NCBI GenBank assembly: GCA_036583965.1
Contig: JAZBQD010000027.1
Coordinates: 18,837,001-18,901,000 of the forward strand
Length of the DNA: 64,000 nt
Source of the DNA: Prunella strophiata
Taxonomy: Eukaryota > Chordata > Aves > Passeriformes > Prunellidae
Direction: 5' to 3'
Shown here: positions 49,817-61,520 of the stretch, one piece after another
Position numbering within the stretch: position 1 is the first letter of the stretch
How the letters are laid out: each line of letters starts with the position of its first letter
The notes under the pieces: model-generated
Database searches by the model: none
The model's input: the letters and a program-made list of their open reading frames with translations, nothing else
Told to the model about the DNA's origin: nothing
Program-made: the position numbers and the translations under genes

Positions 49817-52800
49817 TAATTGATGTAATCAAACAATAACAATCAAGATAAGGAGTCATCAATTATGTTTGAAGTCACACTGAAAAGAAATGCATTACTG
49901 ATGGTTTTGTGTTTTAAATTTCTGCCTGAAAATTTACTTTAAACATATATTTAATAAATAAATATATAATATAGAAAATTTGTAAAATATTCATAGATTA
50001 CTCCTCCCCAATAATATTTTTGTTAAACAATTTTTATTTGTTGGTTTCTCCCTGTATAATTGCTGCTTCACATATATTTATTAAAAAAAAAGAAAAAGAA
50101 AAAGCACTTTTAGGGTTACTGTGCATTCAGCATGACTGAGACTTCTGAAATAAATAGAAATTGTATCACTGATATATCAGCTCTGTTTTAGGTCTTACAC
50201 ATACTGAGACCTTTCTATTAAGAATTAGTAAAAGATAAGTATAATTTGAAGAGTTGCATGAAGATAGCTGTTGTGTTTCCAAAGCTAGACTGTAATTGGC
50301 AGTCACAAAACAATTAAGTTAAATTCTAAAACCAATGCTGGAAATATATATAACTTAATTTTCCAGAATGGTAATTATAATAGATTTCAAAGACATCTGG
50401 GATTTGAAATTCAACATTAAGTTGAAATTAAATCAAGTAGCATTAAGTCTAGGAGAAGAAAGACCATTATATCATGTATCTGTACACAATTTCCACAAAA
50501 TTTGGACAATGGTGAGGTACAAGTAGTTTAGAGAAAAGAATAATTCCTTCTAGCTTTGGGCCAGATGAAACTTGCATCCAGAAAAGGGACAAGGAGCAGC
50601 AGAAACTCAAGTTCAGGCAGAAAGCAAAAAGCCTTTATACAGATGGAAGCTTTAAATTTCTGAAAAGACTGAATGCCTTCTTTTATGAGCCTGAGACATT
50701 TAAGAATTAAGTTTAGAACATAAAAATAAATCGAAAACTCTCACTTTGCTGTCAAGCCAGTCCCCTGCTCTATAGGCGTCCCATGCTTAGTGCTCTCTCT
50801 TCAGTGTCATGGGTTCTCAAAAATGAGAAAATGGCAGAATTTGGCTGATGCCATTTCTTAATACTGACCTGTTCTGGAAGGTGTTCAATCACAGTAATGA
50901 CCTCAGTGTTCACCCCTGTCAGGATAAGAGAAACCTGTCCTCTTCCCATTCTCTCCTCCTGTCCATTGTGAATCTCACAGCAAAGTACCACAGAACAGCC
51001 AGAGTGGTTAAAAGCCTCAGTTGCTGTTAGTAGTTGGCTGAGGAACACCTTGTCTCCTCCAACCCACTCCAGCCCTCTTTCTTGTCTCATCCATCTGTTG
51101 TGCCTTGTCATTTAGACCATGAATTCCTTGGCACAAGGATCGACATTTATGATAAATTTAATAGAATCTTTCACAATGCACAGCCTTGTCATGGGAACTA
51201 AACATAGTTATTAATTAGACCATCCTTCTCTCAAAGACTTGGCTGATATTTTTTCATGCTGGGAAACCAGTGGCATTTGTTACCTCTTTGAGACAATCCT
51301 GTTTATTTACTTGATTGCTTACAAAGATTCCCAATTCCCAGAAAACAAGAGAAACATCAGGAGGCAGCTCCCATACTCATACTTGCTGTGGAAGGGCTGC
51401 AGAACAACCTAAGAATCTGAGAAGTTCCTGGCCATCCAAGTGTAAAAATTATTTACAAAATACAAAATATCCAAACAGTGTTTCAGGCACTTCATAACCC
51501 TTTCTTTCAACAGCTGGTCTAGTCATACCATCTTTAGTCTGCATCTGGCAATCATATCTTGACTTTCTCTGAAAGTTACATCCATGCTGCTTCTCTCTTT
51601 TCTGCCTACCTTTATACAGGCAACATCACCACAGGATCTGAGTATGAGTTCATGGTAGGAGAGAACACCCAGACAGTGCAATTTACAAAGCAAAAGTCAC
51701 AGAACTGCAACCTACAAAACAGGTTCAGACATCTGAGTGCGTGACAATTCCATAGCTGAATCCTCACGAAGCCCATGAATTTTAAGATGCTATTTTCCTG
51801 AAGTTAAATAGGGACTTTTTGCTTAGTTCAGTGCTGATGAATATGAGAGTAACATATAAAACTAGCAGTGTACAGTTTTAGAGAATTTATAGAAGCCAGG
51901 GATTCCCAGGTTCTACCCATTCCAGTAGGACCTCCCTACTGAGCCTTGACCTTCCACTGACCCATTTGCAAGACTGCTGCTGTCACACCAGACCTGTATT
52001 CCTGCATTCCAGAGAGTGCAATGTGGTGGAGTTGTAGGTGTAGGGTAGGAGATGGGGCATGTACTGGTACTGGAGACATCAAGGTTATGAACAACTGACC
52101 TAATGGTCAGATGAAGAAATGCAGAACTGCAACTGGCAAAACTGAAGGGTAACAAAGAGATCAAAACCAAGAATCCAACATATGTGAACCATGCCACATA
52201 TAGTAAATTGGAATGTAATGTGGAAAGACAGACCAAGAGAGAAGACCAAGATAAAAGTGCATTAGCAAACACAAAAATAAACCAAAGTAGTTCTTAAAGT
52301 GAGGAAGAATACCCATCAACATTATACTGCTCCTGAGAAAGGATTTGGGACGTGCTACACTACAGCTCATTTTATATTAAATAACTGCTTGTTACTACTC
52401 TTAGATATAAATACAAAAATCATGCAGAGTTGTACTACAGAAAGATACGAAAGTGAAACAAACTAGCTGTAGCCCGATTTCTAAGTTTTAAGGACAAAGC
52501 GTGTTGCCTCAGTCCTGAATCCTTGCAAACTCAGTACAAAACCTGTAGCTTGTTAGTAGGAATGATGATACTGTGGGCTGATGATAGTGGGCTGCAGCTC
52601 TACAGGTTCCTTGTTTAATACATTCAAAGTCATGTAAAACTAATCTTATGCAAGTTTTAACAGAAGCATTTCCATGTACCTGGGGATGCCCAGAGGTTAA
52701 TCAACTGGACCCAAATTAAGTAACCAACCTCTGAGTTTTGGGCAGGGCCAGCATGGCTTCCATGCATAGGCTGTATCATATGACCTGTACCAAATTGTGT

Positions 52801-53412
52801 TTGCACTGTGCATCTGGACAATCTTAATCCTCACAAGTAAACCAGAAGCACCCCAAAATGACATCAGAGCAATCACAGCATGTCCCACAGAAGAGAGATG
52901 AACAGCCTGGAGAAGTGTTACCCCCCTCCTCTGAACTCCTCGCCAAGCCATCTCTTCCTTCTTCTCTCTGTGATCTATCATTGTGATAGCTGTCCTGTGG
53001 CTCCTGGCCAGAAGAAAGATTTGTTACATGCCACATCAGTTCAGAGAAGTTGTTGAGCTGCTGAATGCTGCTTTGGTTTGTCCTGCACTATATAACACAG
53101 GAAGTTTTCTCCTTACAACACCTCTGGGTATTTGCATCCTTGTTGAACTCTGGGAACAGGGAACATCTTTTCTGATGCTTGGACTAATCCTCACTCAATA
53201 CATTAAAAAGCTTTTAAAATATTAATAATGTTAATTATTATTAATAGCAAAGTTCTGTGGTTTAATGAAGGCTTTTAACTTACAGTTTAAGAAAATAGCA
53301 AGGAGGGAAAAGACAAAAAATCTCTTTTTAAAAAATAAAGAGACCTTAAATCAAACTTTTTCAGTAGCTATGCTGATTATCCTTCTGACTTTAAGACTCT
53401 AAGCTGAACAGG

Positions 53413-53433
53413 GTTTGACCATTTGGGTCAAAC
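53413..53433. repeat. Perfect inverted repeat with nuclear-receptor-like half-sites
   Basis: GTTTGACC, a 5-nt spacer (ATTTG), then GGTCAAAC: perfect 8-bp arms at 53413-53420 and 53426-53433. The arms contain TGACC and GGTCA, nuclear-receptor half-site cores in everted arrangement. Location is intron 1. Confidence 0.6.
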
Positions 53434-54916
53434 TTTAAATTCACAGGTCTAAATTAAAAGATAAACAGGGATCTTTCTCCATTATCTGTCCAAGGAAGTA
53501 AGAGTATAAAGACTTATTAGTCAGGATTAGTCAAGAATTGACGTTGGGGGTTTTATTATTCTAATTAGGCACAGGAAAATTCCTATTCCATTTTGTAATT
53601 AAAACAATACACATTCTACCACCTAATTATATTTGACATTTTCAAGGTGTTGGGCGCCGAAGTCTATAATTACAGACATGCTGCTGCCTTAAGCAGAACA
53701 CTCCATAAATATTCATATATTAAATAGTCAGTTATACTGTTTAGAAGACTTTAGAAACATTTGCCTTTTCCTTTTTATAAATGTTAGACTTTGAGAAGAC
53801 ACATTTTATATTTGTATTTTTAAAAAGATGGGAAGAAAAATGTCCTTTGGGATCTGACATACTGTAAATAGCAAATTGACTACAGACCTATTCATTAGTA
53901 TTGTAAGCAGTTATGCCAGAGGTTCATAATCCTTTAGAATTATATCTTTTCTTTAGCAGAACAGATAATTACAGTCAGAAATAACATGGAAGTCCTGTAC
54001 TGAAGTCATAAGACAGTAAAATGCAATTCCTTATATTCCTTGATTTTTAATTAATAATAGAGTCACAGGTTACATACAGTAGTTTAAAGAAAAAGTTATT
54101 CACTACATTTTATTTTAGTGTTCCACAATAAAATACCACTTCAAATATTGCCTATTTTTGATAGTTGAATACTGACATTTAAAACAGTTGCCTGCCTAAA
54201 AATACTGTGATCCAAGTAGAGTTTGCCTTGTGGTTAATGCATAAGCTATTGTTCAAGAGACTTACCCTTCCTGATAATGGAGAAATGGAAAGATACTGAA
54301 GATGAAACTCTGAATGCAAGGTGTTCCATGAGTGGGCCTGCTCTGTGTTTCTGTTCTGGGAAATTAACCTTTGGGGACATCTTGATAAAAGGGCATAACA
54401 TCTCAAAAGAAGGCACAATAGGCATCTGCTTGTTTTGTCCATTTAGCCCACTGGAATAAGTGTGTGTCCCTGCTTTGCCCAATGGGACATGGACCCTGAC
54501 TAAGTCATTAACTATGACTTTCAAATAGTTATTAATCAATGACGTTGCAAGTGTTTCAATAGTTAAATGTAGTGCAGAAGGGAAGTTGAGAGCTCAAATG
54601 CTGTGCAGAATTTCAATGTCCTAGCAAGAGCAACACAGAGTTAGTGCAAGCTCCCTGCACACCAGGACAGGGTACACTGTGGCAGCCTTTGGGTCCAGAG
54701 GCCCCTCATCCCAATCAGCAGGGTCTCTGTGCAGGCAGGTGTTGAGAGAAGGGCACCCAGTTCCACAACAATCTAAATTATTCCCAGAGTATGAGGAGTT
54801 CAGGGAATCCCTATTTCATCCTACACATCTATGTAATGACAAGAAGCAGTCCAGCCCATGGTGATGAATCATGTATTCTTGCATTATGGTCAATCAGGCT
54901 CCATTCAGCACAAAGT

Positions 54917-55235
54917 GAAGATTATATATATTATATTTTATATATATGTAGATATATAAGATATGTATTATATAATGCATCCTGCTAAAGAACTGGACTT
55001 CTTCCTGTGATGGGCAAGAAGCAGAACTTAATTTAGTGATATTGTATGTAATTATTCCATACACATATACATATTTCTGTCAGATTATATCATAGTTTAT
55101 ATTATGTATTCACATAATATGTATTACATATTGTGTATGTTATATGCTGTACATAATATGTATGTATGATATAGTATGTGAGTGCAAATATGGATGTGTT
55201 TGGGTTATACATATATATATATTTACATATGCACA
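54917..55235. repeat. AT-rich TATA/TATG simple-repeat region
   Basis: Two blocks (about 54,917-54,978 and 55,040-55,235) dominated by ATAT, TATG, ATATTATGTA and TACATATATATA words, separated by about 60 bp of ordinary sequence. It is a degenerate microsatellite cluster in intron 1. The stop-poor frame across its left edge is a composition effect. Confidence 0.8.
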
Positions 55236-56504
55236 CTATTTACTGAAGCAAACTTCTAGATGCCTGGTCTTATTTCTGTAATGCTCACAGCACTTAAGGA
55301 TGCCAATCCACATTTCCTCCCTTTGTACACAATCACAGCCTCTATACTATGTGACATTACAATGCAATCAATGTGAACACAGATATAACCAGACAAGCAA
55401 TATTGTTCCATTCACCACCCTCTTCAGATTTTGCTTGGAAACTTTGAAGACAAAACTCATCCTTTTCAAATCAGCACATCAAAGCTAAGCTGTTCTTTTT
55501 CAACAAAAACTCATATTAAAAGATGTTTCGATTTAATTTAGCTGGAACCCTCCTTCTTTAATCACCCAGTATTACATTTTATGCACTAAGAGCCTGAATT
55601 TTATAAGCTCCATGCTCAAAAATCTGAAAATTGCCTGTTAATGCAAGAAACCATCATCCCTCTGCCATGTAGAGCAGATTTTATTCATCATTTTCCCCAA
55701 ATGCATATGGATTCCATTTTACCTCTGCTTTTATATTGCACTGTAGAAGGGGATGAATGACAATGATTTGAAACACTCAGTTTTTGTAAATGTGAACTGA
55801 GCATTGCAAAAATAATATAAGTATGCTCAAAATTCTTTTAGGAGAATTGCTGTTTCTCCTAATCTCAGGTGCTGTTAACCATAGGTACCTTCATTGCAGT
55901 ACAGACACCACAAGGACTCCTTGCATCTCAGTGACAGACAGGAAGTTGTTCTAATATTGCCTTGTTTGTGAAGGACTCTGGAAAACAATAAACAAAAAGT
56001 GTTTCTGAGTGTTTACTAAGGAGGATGCAGAGAATAATCACATCCTGCTGGTCACCTCTGAATGCCCCAACACCCATCTGCCAGGGCAGCAAGGCTGCTC
56101 TCTTTGTTCACTTATAAACCAACAGCTTTAAAATGCATTTTTGCTATATCTTCTCTTAAATTACTTCCTTCCACAGAGATTTAGTGGTTGATCCCGTGCT
56201 TTAAGGAGCTCATGGTGAGCTGAGGTGAATTTGGGCTCCAAGAAGGGGCAACTCTGCTTTTAAATGAATTAGTGGAAGTAATTGCAAATGGTTAGATAAC
56301 TAAATAGCTAGAGGATAAAAGAATTGTGAACCATAGTCATCAAGGTTCTAAATAGACTGAGTCTTGCCAAAGTTAATTGCTTTTTTGGTAGAATTGTGAA
56401 ATGGATGTGCATTATCACATATTTAGATTCTAGGGAAGGACTGGATACTGGTTATCATTAACTATTACTTTGAAACTTAATGCAAAATGGCTTTGATGTA
56501 AAGA

Positions 56505-56520
56505 CTGTCACACGTGACAG
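56505..56520. promoter_or_regulatory. Palindrome containing a CACGTG E-box
   Basis: CTGTCAC-AC-GTGACAG is an inverted repeat of 7-bp arms around the canonical E-box CACGTG (56511-56516), 385 bp upstream of exon 2. Binding by bHLH factors (USF, MYC or CLOCK class) is possible but not shown. Confidence 0.3.
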
Positions 56521-56904
56521 AGAGTTGCTAAAGGACCAAATAGGGTGATTGGTGAACAGCAGAGTGCTGAGGTCCCACATGGGAAACTGCAGTCCTGATA
56601 CTTTCCTTAAAACAATTAAATCAAAGTTTATCTATTCATGATTCATAAATGAAAAGGCTAAATTATATGTGCTAAAGATTGGGTGTTTTGACTAGCTTGG
56701 TAGACAGCAGGGTTATTGATATCAACTGAACAGTACCATATCTCCAGAGAATTAATTATTTAGAGATAGTAAAAGAGGCATGACAAGGAGCAGTGAGATA
56801 TAAACAACAAACATCAAAGAGATTTATTAACAGACTATGTTATCTTTGCAAAAGCATTGCTATTCCATTTCCAAACAGTAATTTGTTGCTTTCTTCTCTT
56901 CTAG

Positions 56905-57090
56905 TTGCCCATATTGGCATCTTCTGTTGTTAGCCTCTATTTTCTTGAACTTACTGATGTCTTCAAGCCAGTTCACTCTGGATTTAATTGCTATGACAAG
57001 AGTCTGAGTATGCCATACATTGAACCTACACAAGAGTCTGTTCCCTTCTTGATGTTGCTTAGTCTGGTTTTTGCTGGACCATCAATTACG
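56905..57090 (+). CDS. PLPPR4: PLPPR4 coding exon 2 (residues 27-88)
   Basis: 186 bp, phase 0 at both ends, between TTCTTCTCTTCTAG and GTAAGT. It begins [20 protein letters not shown], completing membrane helix 1 that starts in exon 1. The first extracellular loop follows ([20 protein letters not shown]), then [20 protein letters not shown], which is the start of helix 2. This order is diagnostic of the PLPPR family, and the loop sequence matches PLPPR4 best from memory. In context it joins exon 1 (VE|LP) and exon 3 (SIT|IM) without a frame break. Identity of the segment is very secure. Confidence 0.95.
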
Positions 57091-57454
57091 GTAAGTTTGA
57101 AGTGCTAGTGTCACTTAATAAAGATTTTGAACAGAGTTTCAGTTGGCATAAAGAAAATAGCTCCTTTGGTTTCACTTAGGCTGCAGAGTATCATGCAGGT
57201 TAGTTTCCTTAGGATTTTAAATTTGTGTTTCATTCTTCTGTAACAAAAGGAGAACTTACACTCCTTAGAACATTCCCTGTAGCATTTCATCTACTCTCAC
57301 TGTCTTGATGGTGGGCTTTAATGTTAAGAAACAGCATCTACATTTGGATGAGAATAGCTTGAATCATTCTGTTACACTGTACAAATATTTGAACTTTTAC
57401 AGACAGGGCATCTCCATACTCTCAGATACATCAAAAATCATCCAAAATGCAAGA

Positions 57455-57468
57455 TTTTTTTTTTTTTT
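57455..57468. repeat. Poly(T) run, 14 nt
   Basis: Uninterrupted T14 in intron 2, 365 bp after exon 2. Confidence 0.9.
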
Positions 57469-58145
57469 GAATGCAAGCCTTTCACAGCTCTGAATTTGCC
57501 ACTTTTGTTAGAACTAGCTTTATTCAGAGAGATGGTATATCAATCTTGTCAGTGAACTCAATTACATTTTCCAAAAAAGCACTGAAATACCTCTAAATTA
57601 TAAGTTAGTCATTAAGAGCAGGCAAAAGTGGGCTGGTTTAATCATTCACCCAAAGGGAGGAGATGATTTCAACAGAACAGAAATACCCTGTCAGAATGAG
57701 CAGCTGGGTCAGTATTTTACAGAAAAGAAAAGTAGAAATTGTCTTTTATATAGATATATATAGATAAGAAAAATAATTTTGTCTGATTTTAGTAGTTCAG
57801 ATAGGAGCCTTATTCTCACACCACTCCTGTCTGGCAAATGGAAAGAGAAATTCACCTTGAGTGGGTGATTCTATGCACCTAAAAAGCATGATCAACCTTT
57901 TGAAAGGATCCCTTCTTCCCCTTGACAGCAATGACTATGCATCTCAGTTAGGCACTTCTCGAAGGCCAGCTGCAAATGTAACTCTGCTTCTAGCTCCTCT
58001 TAATTTCCTTAACTTCAATCAGTTAATTATTTTTATTATACTGTCCAATTTACAGTTACAAAATCTATAAAATGCAATGCCTGTAAAAAAACTATCAAGT
58101 GCTGTTCTCCTCTTTGCTTTCCAAAATGTGTTTTCTTTATTTGTC

Positions 58146-58162
58146 TTTTTTTTTTTTTTTTT
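58146..58162. repeat. Poly(T) run, 17 nt
   Basis: Uninterrupted T17 in intron 2. It explains the poly-lysine and poly-phenylalanine stretches in the small frames that cross it on either strand. Confidence 0.9.
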
Positions 58163-59287
58163 AACTGAACAGTTCTTACTGCATTTGATTTCCGTTGCTT
58201 TAGAAACCATTTTTGAAGGATTTTGTACAACCAGCAGGCTAAAAATTGTACATTTAGGAACTGGGAGCTAAGACTCTAAATAATCCTGGTGCAAATGATT
58301 GTTGCAAACACCAAATACTGTGATAAAAGCAAAACATTAGTATTGGGGTTTGGCTGTTTTTCTTAAGTGCTTCTGCTGAGAACAAACTGGACTTTTCTGA
58401 AACAGCTATAGAAGAAATTTGTCTAGGCTTACTTGGGCCACAGTAGGTGGGAAAACCTGGCTTTTACTTGAGAGAGTTTCTGTTAAACCCAGGTAATATC
58501 AAACATCTTAAATCAGGATAAAAGATGCCTTTTTCATTATGTATTATTTGTTAAGGGCTTTGATGATAACTCAATTCTTTCATCATTGCATGGAATTTCA
58601 CAATATAAAATGTTATTCTTGCTTGAATCATTCTACCAGGAGTACAGAAAATTAATCAGAAGCCTGCCATGTGAGGAACTCAAACCCATACTTGGGCACG
58701 CCTATAAAAAAGAAAGTTTGGTAAAGAAAATAAATCCCAAAGCTTCAAACAAGTAGCTAAAAGCTGCAAGCCTTAGGAAGGTGTGAGCATTTGTGTTGGT
58801 GTGAGCATGAATGTGATGCCTGTGTTAGTTACAGGCTGGGCAGTGACAGTGCAAAATACACAACCTCCTTCAGTTGCACCGAAGGCATTGAGTCCTTATT
58901 ATTCAATACCACTTTGGAATTAAGGAACTAGGGGACATTTTTGCCCAATCCTTCCCTTTTTCTTTGGAAAAATAGGCCAGTGAAGCTCACTGTAAAAAGA
59001 TTACAGTTGGGCCATTGTCATTTGTAGAGTTTAGCATTTTGTAAGTTAGTTGTCATAAATATTTCAGTTGATTACACACTTTATAAAACCTGTAAAAGAT
59101 AGAAAAGAAAGCATGAGCTGTGTGAGGAATTGAAGATCTCCAGTAATGTTGCATATCCTGGCCTCTGTCCACACTTCAGGGACTTACTGCAGTATGAGGC
59201 AGGAGGCCATCAAGACTCAATAAAATACAGGTGTGATTAAGCCACATTTTAAACATTTTAAATATTACCAAAGAGTGTATATATAAG

Positions 59288-59309
59288 AAAAAAAAAAGGA
59301 AAAAAAAAA
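59288..59309. repeat. A-rich run (A10-GG-A10)
   Basis: Two runs of ten A separated by GG in intron 2. Simple repeat. Confidence 0.9.
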
Positions 59310-60696
59310 GTGTGCATGGGGAACAAGACAAACAAATTCCACTGTCAATCCCTCTTTAAAACCTTATATAAGTATTAGAATAGGATTTTTTTCTATGTTA
59401 TTTTTGTTCATATAATACTTTTCCCAAGACTGGAGAACATATATAAATCTATTCACTTTATAGTAATTTTTTATACAAAAAAAGCCCCTAACATTTTATG
59501 ACTTATTTTCCCGAGCCATTATTACTCAAGGATCTGTTTGGCTTTGGGGCTTTGAGTTTTGGTTTTTCTCTTTGGGCTTTTTTTCTCATCATTAGTAAGT
59601 AGCAAATGCATTTAAACAGTCTGTTCTGTAGCCCTGAAGGGTTATAGAAGATAACTACCTGTATTATTGACATATGTCTCATAGCTTGTGGCATAGATGA
59701 AATTTTGTGTATGTATTCAAAAACTGTGGGAGACTTCAGTGGGGAGCACCTGGACTTGAAGAAATTATCAAGATAGATATTTTATGTCTGAAACAGAGAT
59801 ATACCTGAATTGCAGCATGATTTCAATTTACTTCAAAGAACTCTGAATCTGATCCTCTGATAGATTTTCTCTCTAGTTACTCATTCAGAAATGTTAGGAC
59901 CAGTTATTTAATTGTATCAGTGAAGGTTCAAACTCTTATCAGCCACTGACTAAAAACCTGCTTAGAAGTAACAATATCCTTTCCAATAGAGATCACTAGG
60001 ACATCAGATCACATTGATTTGGGAAACCAATTCTCAAGGAGAGAAATTCACTGCTGGCAGTTTCACTCCTACTGCCTGTTCTACTCTAGGAGTTTTTCCT
60101 CTGGAAATGCCAGCCTCTGAATTTTCCTTGACATAGGCCTTGCTGTTTTCTGCTCTATCACACTAGCTAATCCATCTGTCTGGTGTTTTCCTTGTACCAG
60201 ACATTCCCGAGAACTTAGCTAAAAACTATTAGAGTTTTTCTGAGCTTTAAGTTTGGAATACTACTGGTTTCTCTGGGAAGCTTCAGCAATAAGTTGATCA
60301 AATATAGATGGATAATAGTGGCCACAGTTCTCAGCTACTTAGAATTCCTTAAGTAACCTTTACTGCTGGCTTTTCCATGTTGTAAGAGAACCTTCACTAA
60401 TTCGATCTTCCTGGTCAAGAAATTTCAAATTTTTAAAACTTTAGCTAATAAAGAGTTAGACTAAGCTTTTCCACTTTACCTGCCTTTTCCTAGGGTGGAG
60501 GTGTTATTATAGAAAAATATCACTAGTAATTACAGCAGATTCAGCATAATTCAGATGCTTTGGTATCTCATTGCATTATCAGCTTTGTGCATTGCATGGA
60601 TTAGTATTCAATGCAGCTGTGGATAGGCAAAGTGACTCTGCTTTTGCTGGTGAGAACTGTCTCATTAATTGCAATATTTCAATCCAACCCTTACTC

Positions 60697-60727
60697 TGAA
60701 TTCTGTACAAATCCTGTACAGAATTCA
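60697..60727. repeat. Perfect inverted repeat, 13-bp arms, 5-nt loop
   Basis: TGAATTCTGTACA (60697-60709), spacer AATCC, TGTACAGAATTCA (60715-60727). The arms are exact reverse complements, so intron 2 RNA could fold a short hairpin at this point. At 13 bp it is too short for a normal pre-miRNA stem. Function unknown. Confidence 0.9.
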
Positions 60728-61390
60728 AAATAGTTGCACTATTGAAGAAATAAAATCTGAGACTGAAAATGTATAAATGTGTCTGGATTTTCCAGCAAGT
60801 GACAGCATTTTTTATTTATATTCTTGCTTTTATAAACTCTTGTCTAGGGTTTTGGTCATAATCTGTTTTGCTTGATGTGTTACAAGGGACCATAAGGACA
60901 GAACTTTTTCTGCTGCTGTGGATCAGGTTAAATCCCAAGCCAAATTAAACAAATACAGAAGAACAGGCTGTCACATAATTAGAAGCTGCTCGGGATTGCT
61001 AGGCCTGTGGCCAAGACTGAATGCTAAAACCACTTCAGGAGCACTAAGATATTGCAGTGGCTCTGGATTGTTTTAGAGGCAATATTTTATAATTACTGCT
61101 TTTTTATTGTAGAAGCATCAGGTTTCAGCTGTAGATCAAGGCCTGGACACCACTGAGCACTATATACTGTATGCCATTTGCATTTAATTTCAGGGCCATC
61201 TTCTTGCCTGCCCTCATTCAGGCTACGTTGCATTACTTTATGTTTACATATTGATATAAATCTTTTAAAGTTGAGTGCATGTCAGTGGATGACATTGGTT
61301 GTGTTACAGTTTTATTACAGCCCTTTAAATTCAATCAGGATCTTCTGAGTAAGTGCTACATTCAATTTAATGGCTCCTTTGTCATTGCAG

Positions 61391-61520
61391 ATAATGATAG
61401 GAGAAGGAATTCTCTACTGTTGCCTGTCCAAAAGAAGAAATGGGATTGGAACAGAGGCCAATATTAATGCAGGAGGATGCAACTTCAATTCTTTTCTTAG
61501 AAGAGCTGTCAGATTTGTTG
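61391..61520 (+). CDS. PLPPR4: PLPPR4 coding exon 3 (residues 89-131 and first base of 132)
   Basis: 130 bp starting after CATTGCAG and ending G|GTGGGT (phase 1). It encodes [20 protein letters not shown], then [20 protein letters not shown] and RFV. This is the end of membrane helix 2, the cytosolic SKRRNG loop and the conserved [12 protein letters not shown] segment leading to helix 3. The KRR cluster fits the positive-inside rule for a cytosolic loop. Compared with the mammalian protein from memory, changes are conservative apart from a few loop residues. The split glycine codon (G|GT) is completed by exon 4. Confidence 0.95.

Larger units (their letters stand above)
43377..56904 (+). other. 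PLPPR4: PLPPR4 intron 1 (13.5 kb)
   Basis: Bounded by GTGAGT and a strong acceptor (TTTCTTCTCTTCTAG). Beyond the first 180 bp of CpG island it is AT-rich. It carries a 34-bp tandem duplication, one CR1 fragment, AT-rich repeats, an NRF1/CCAAT cluster near 45.39 kb, inverted repeats near 53.42 and 56.51 kb, and an enhancer-like AT-rich segment at about 53.3-53.9 kb. I found no additional exon that would join in frame between exons 1 and 2. Confidence 0.85.
57091..61390 (+). other. PLPPR4: PLPPR4 intron 2 (4.3 kb)
   Basis: Starts GTAAGT and ends TTTGTCATTGCAG. It is AT-rich, with T14 at 57455-57468, T17 at 58146-58162, an A-rich pair of runs at about 59,288-59,309 and a 13-bp-arm inverted repeat at 60697-60727. 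No repeat element or additional coding segment recognised. Confidence 0.85.

Noticed and set aside
51913..52272. 119-codon minus-strand hydrophobic frame in intron 1
   Set aside because: No recognisable motif or exon boundaries. The frame next to it on the same strand is equally featureless, so it is likely chance.
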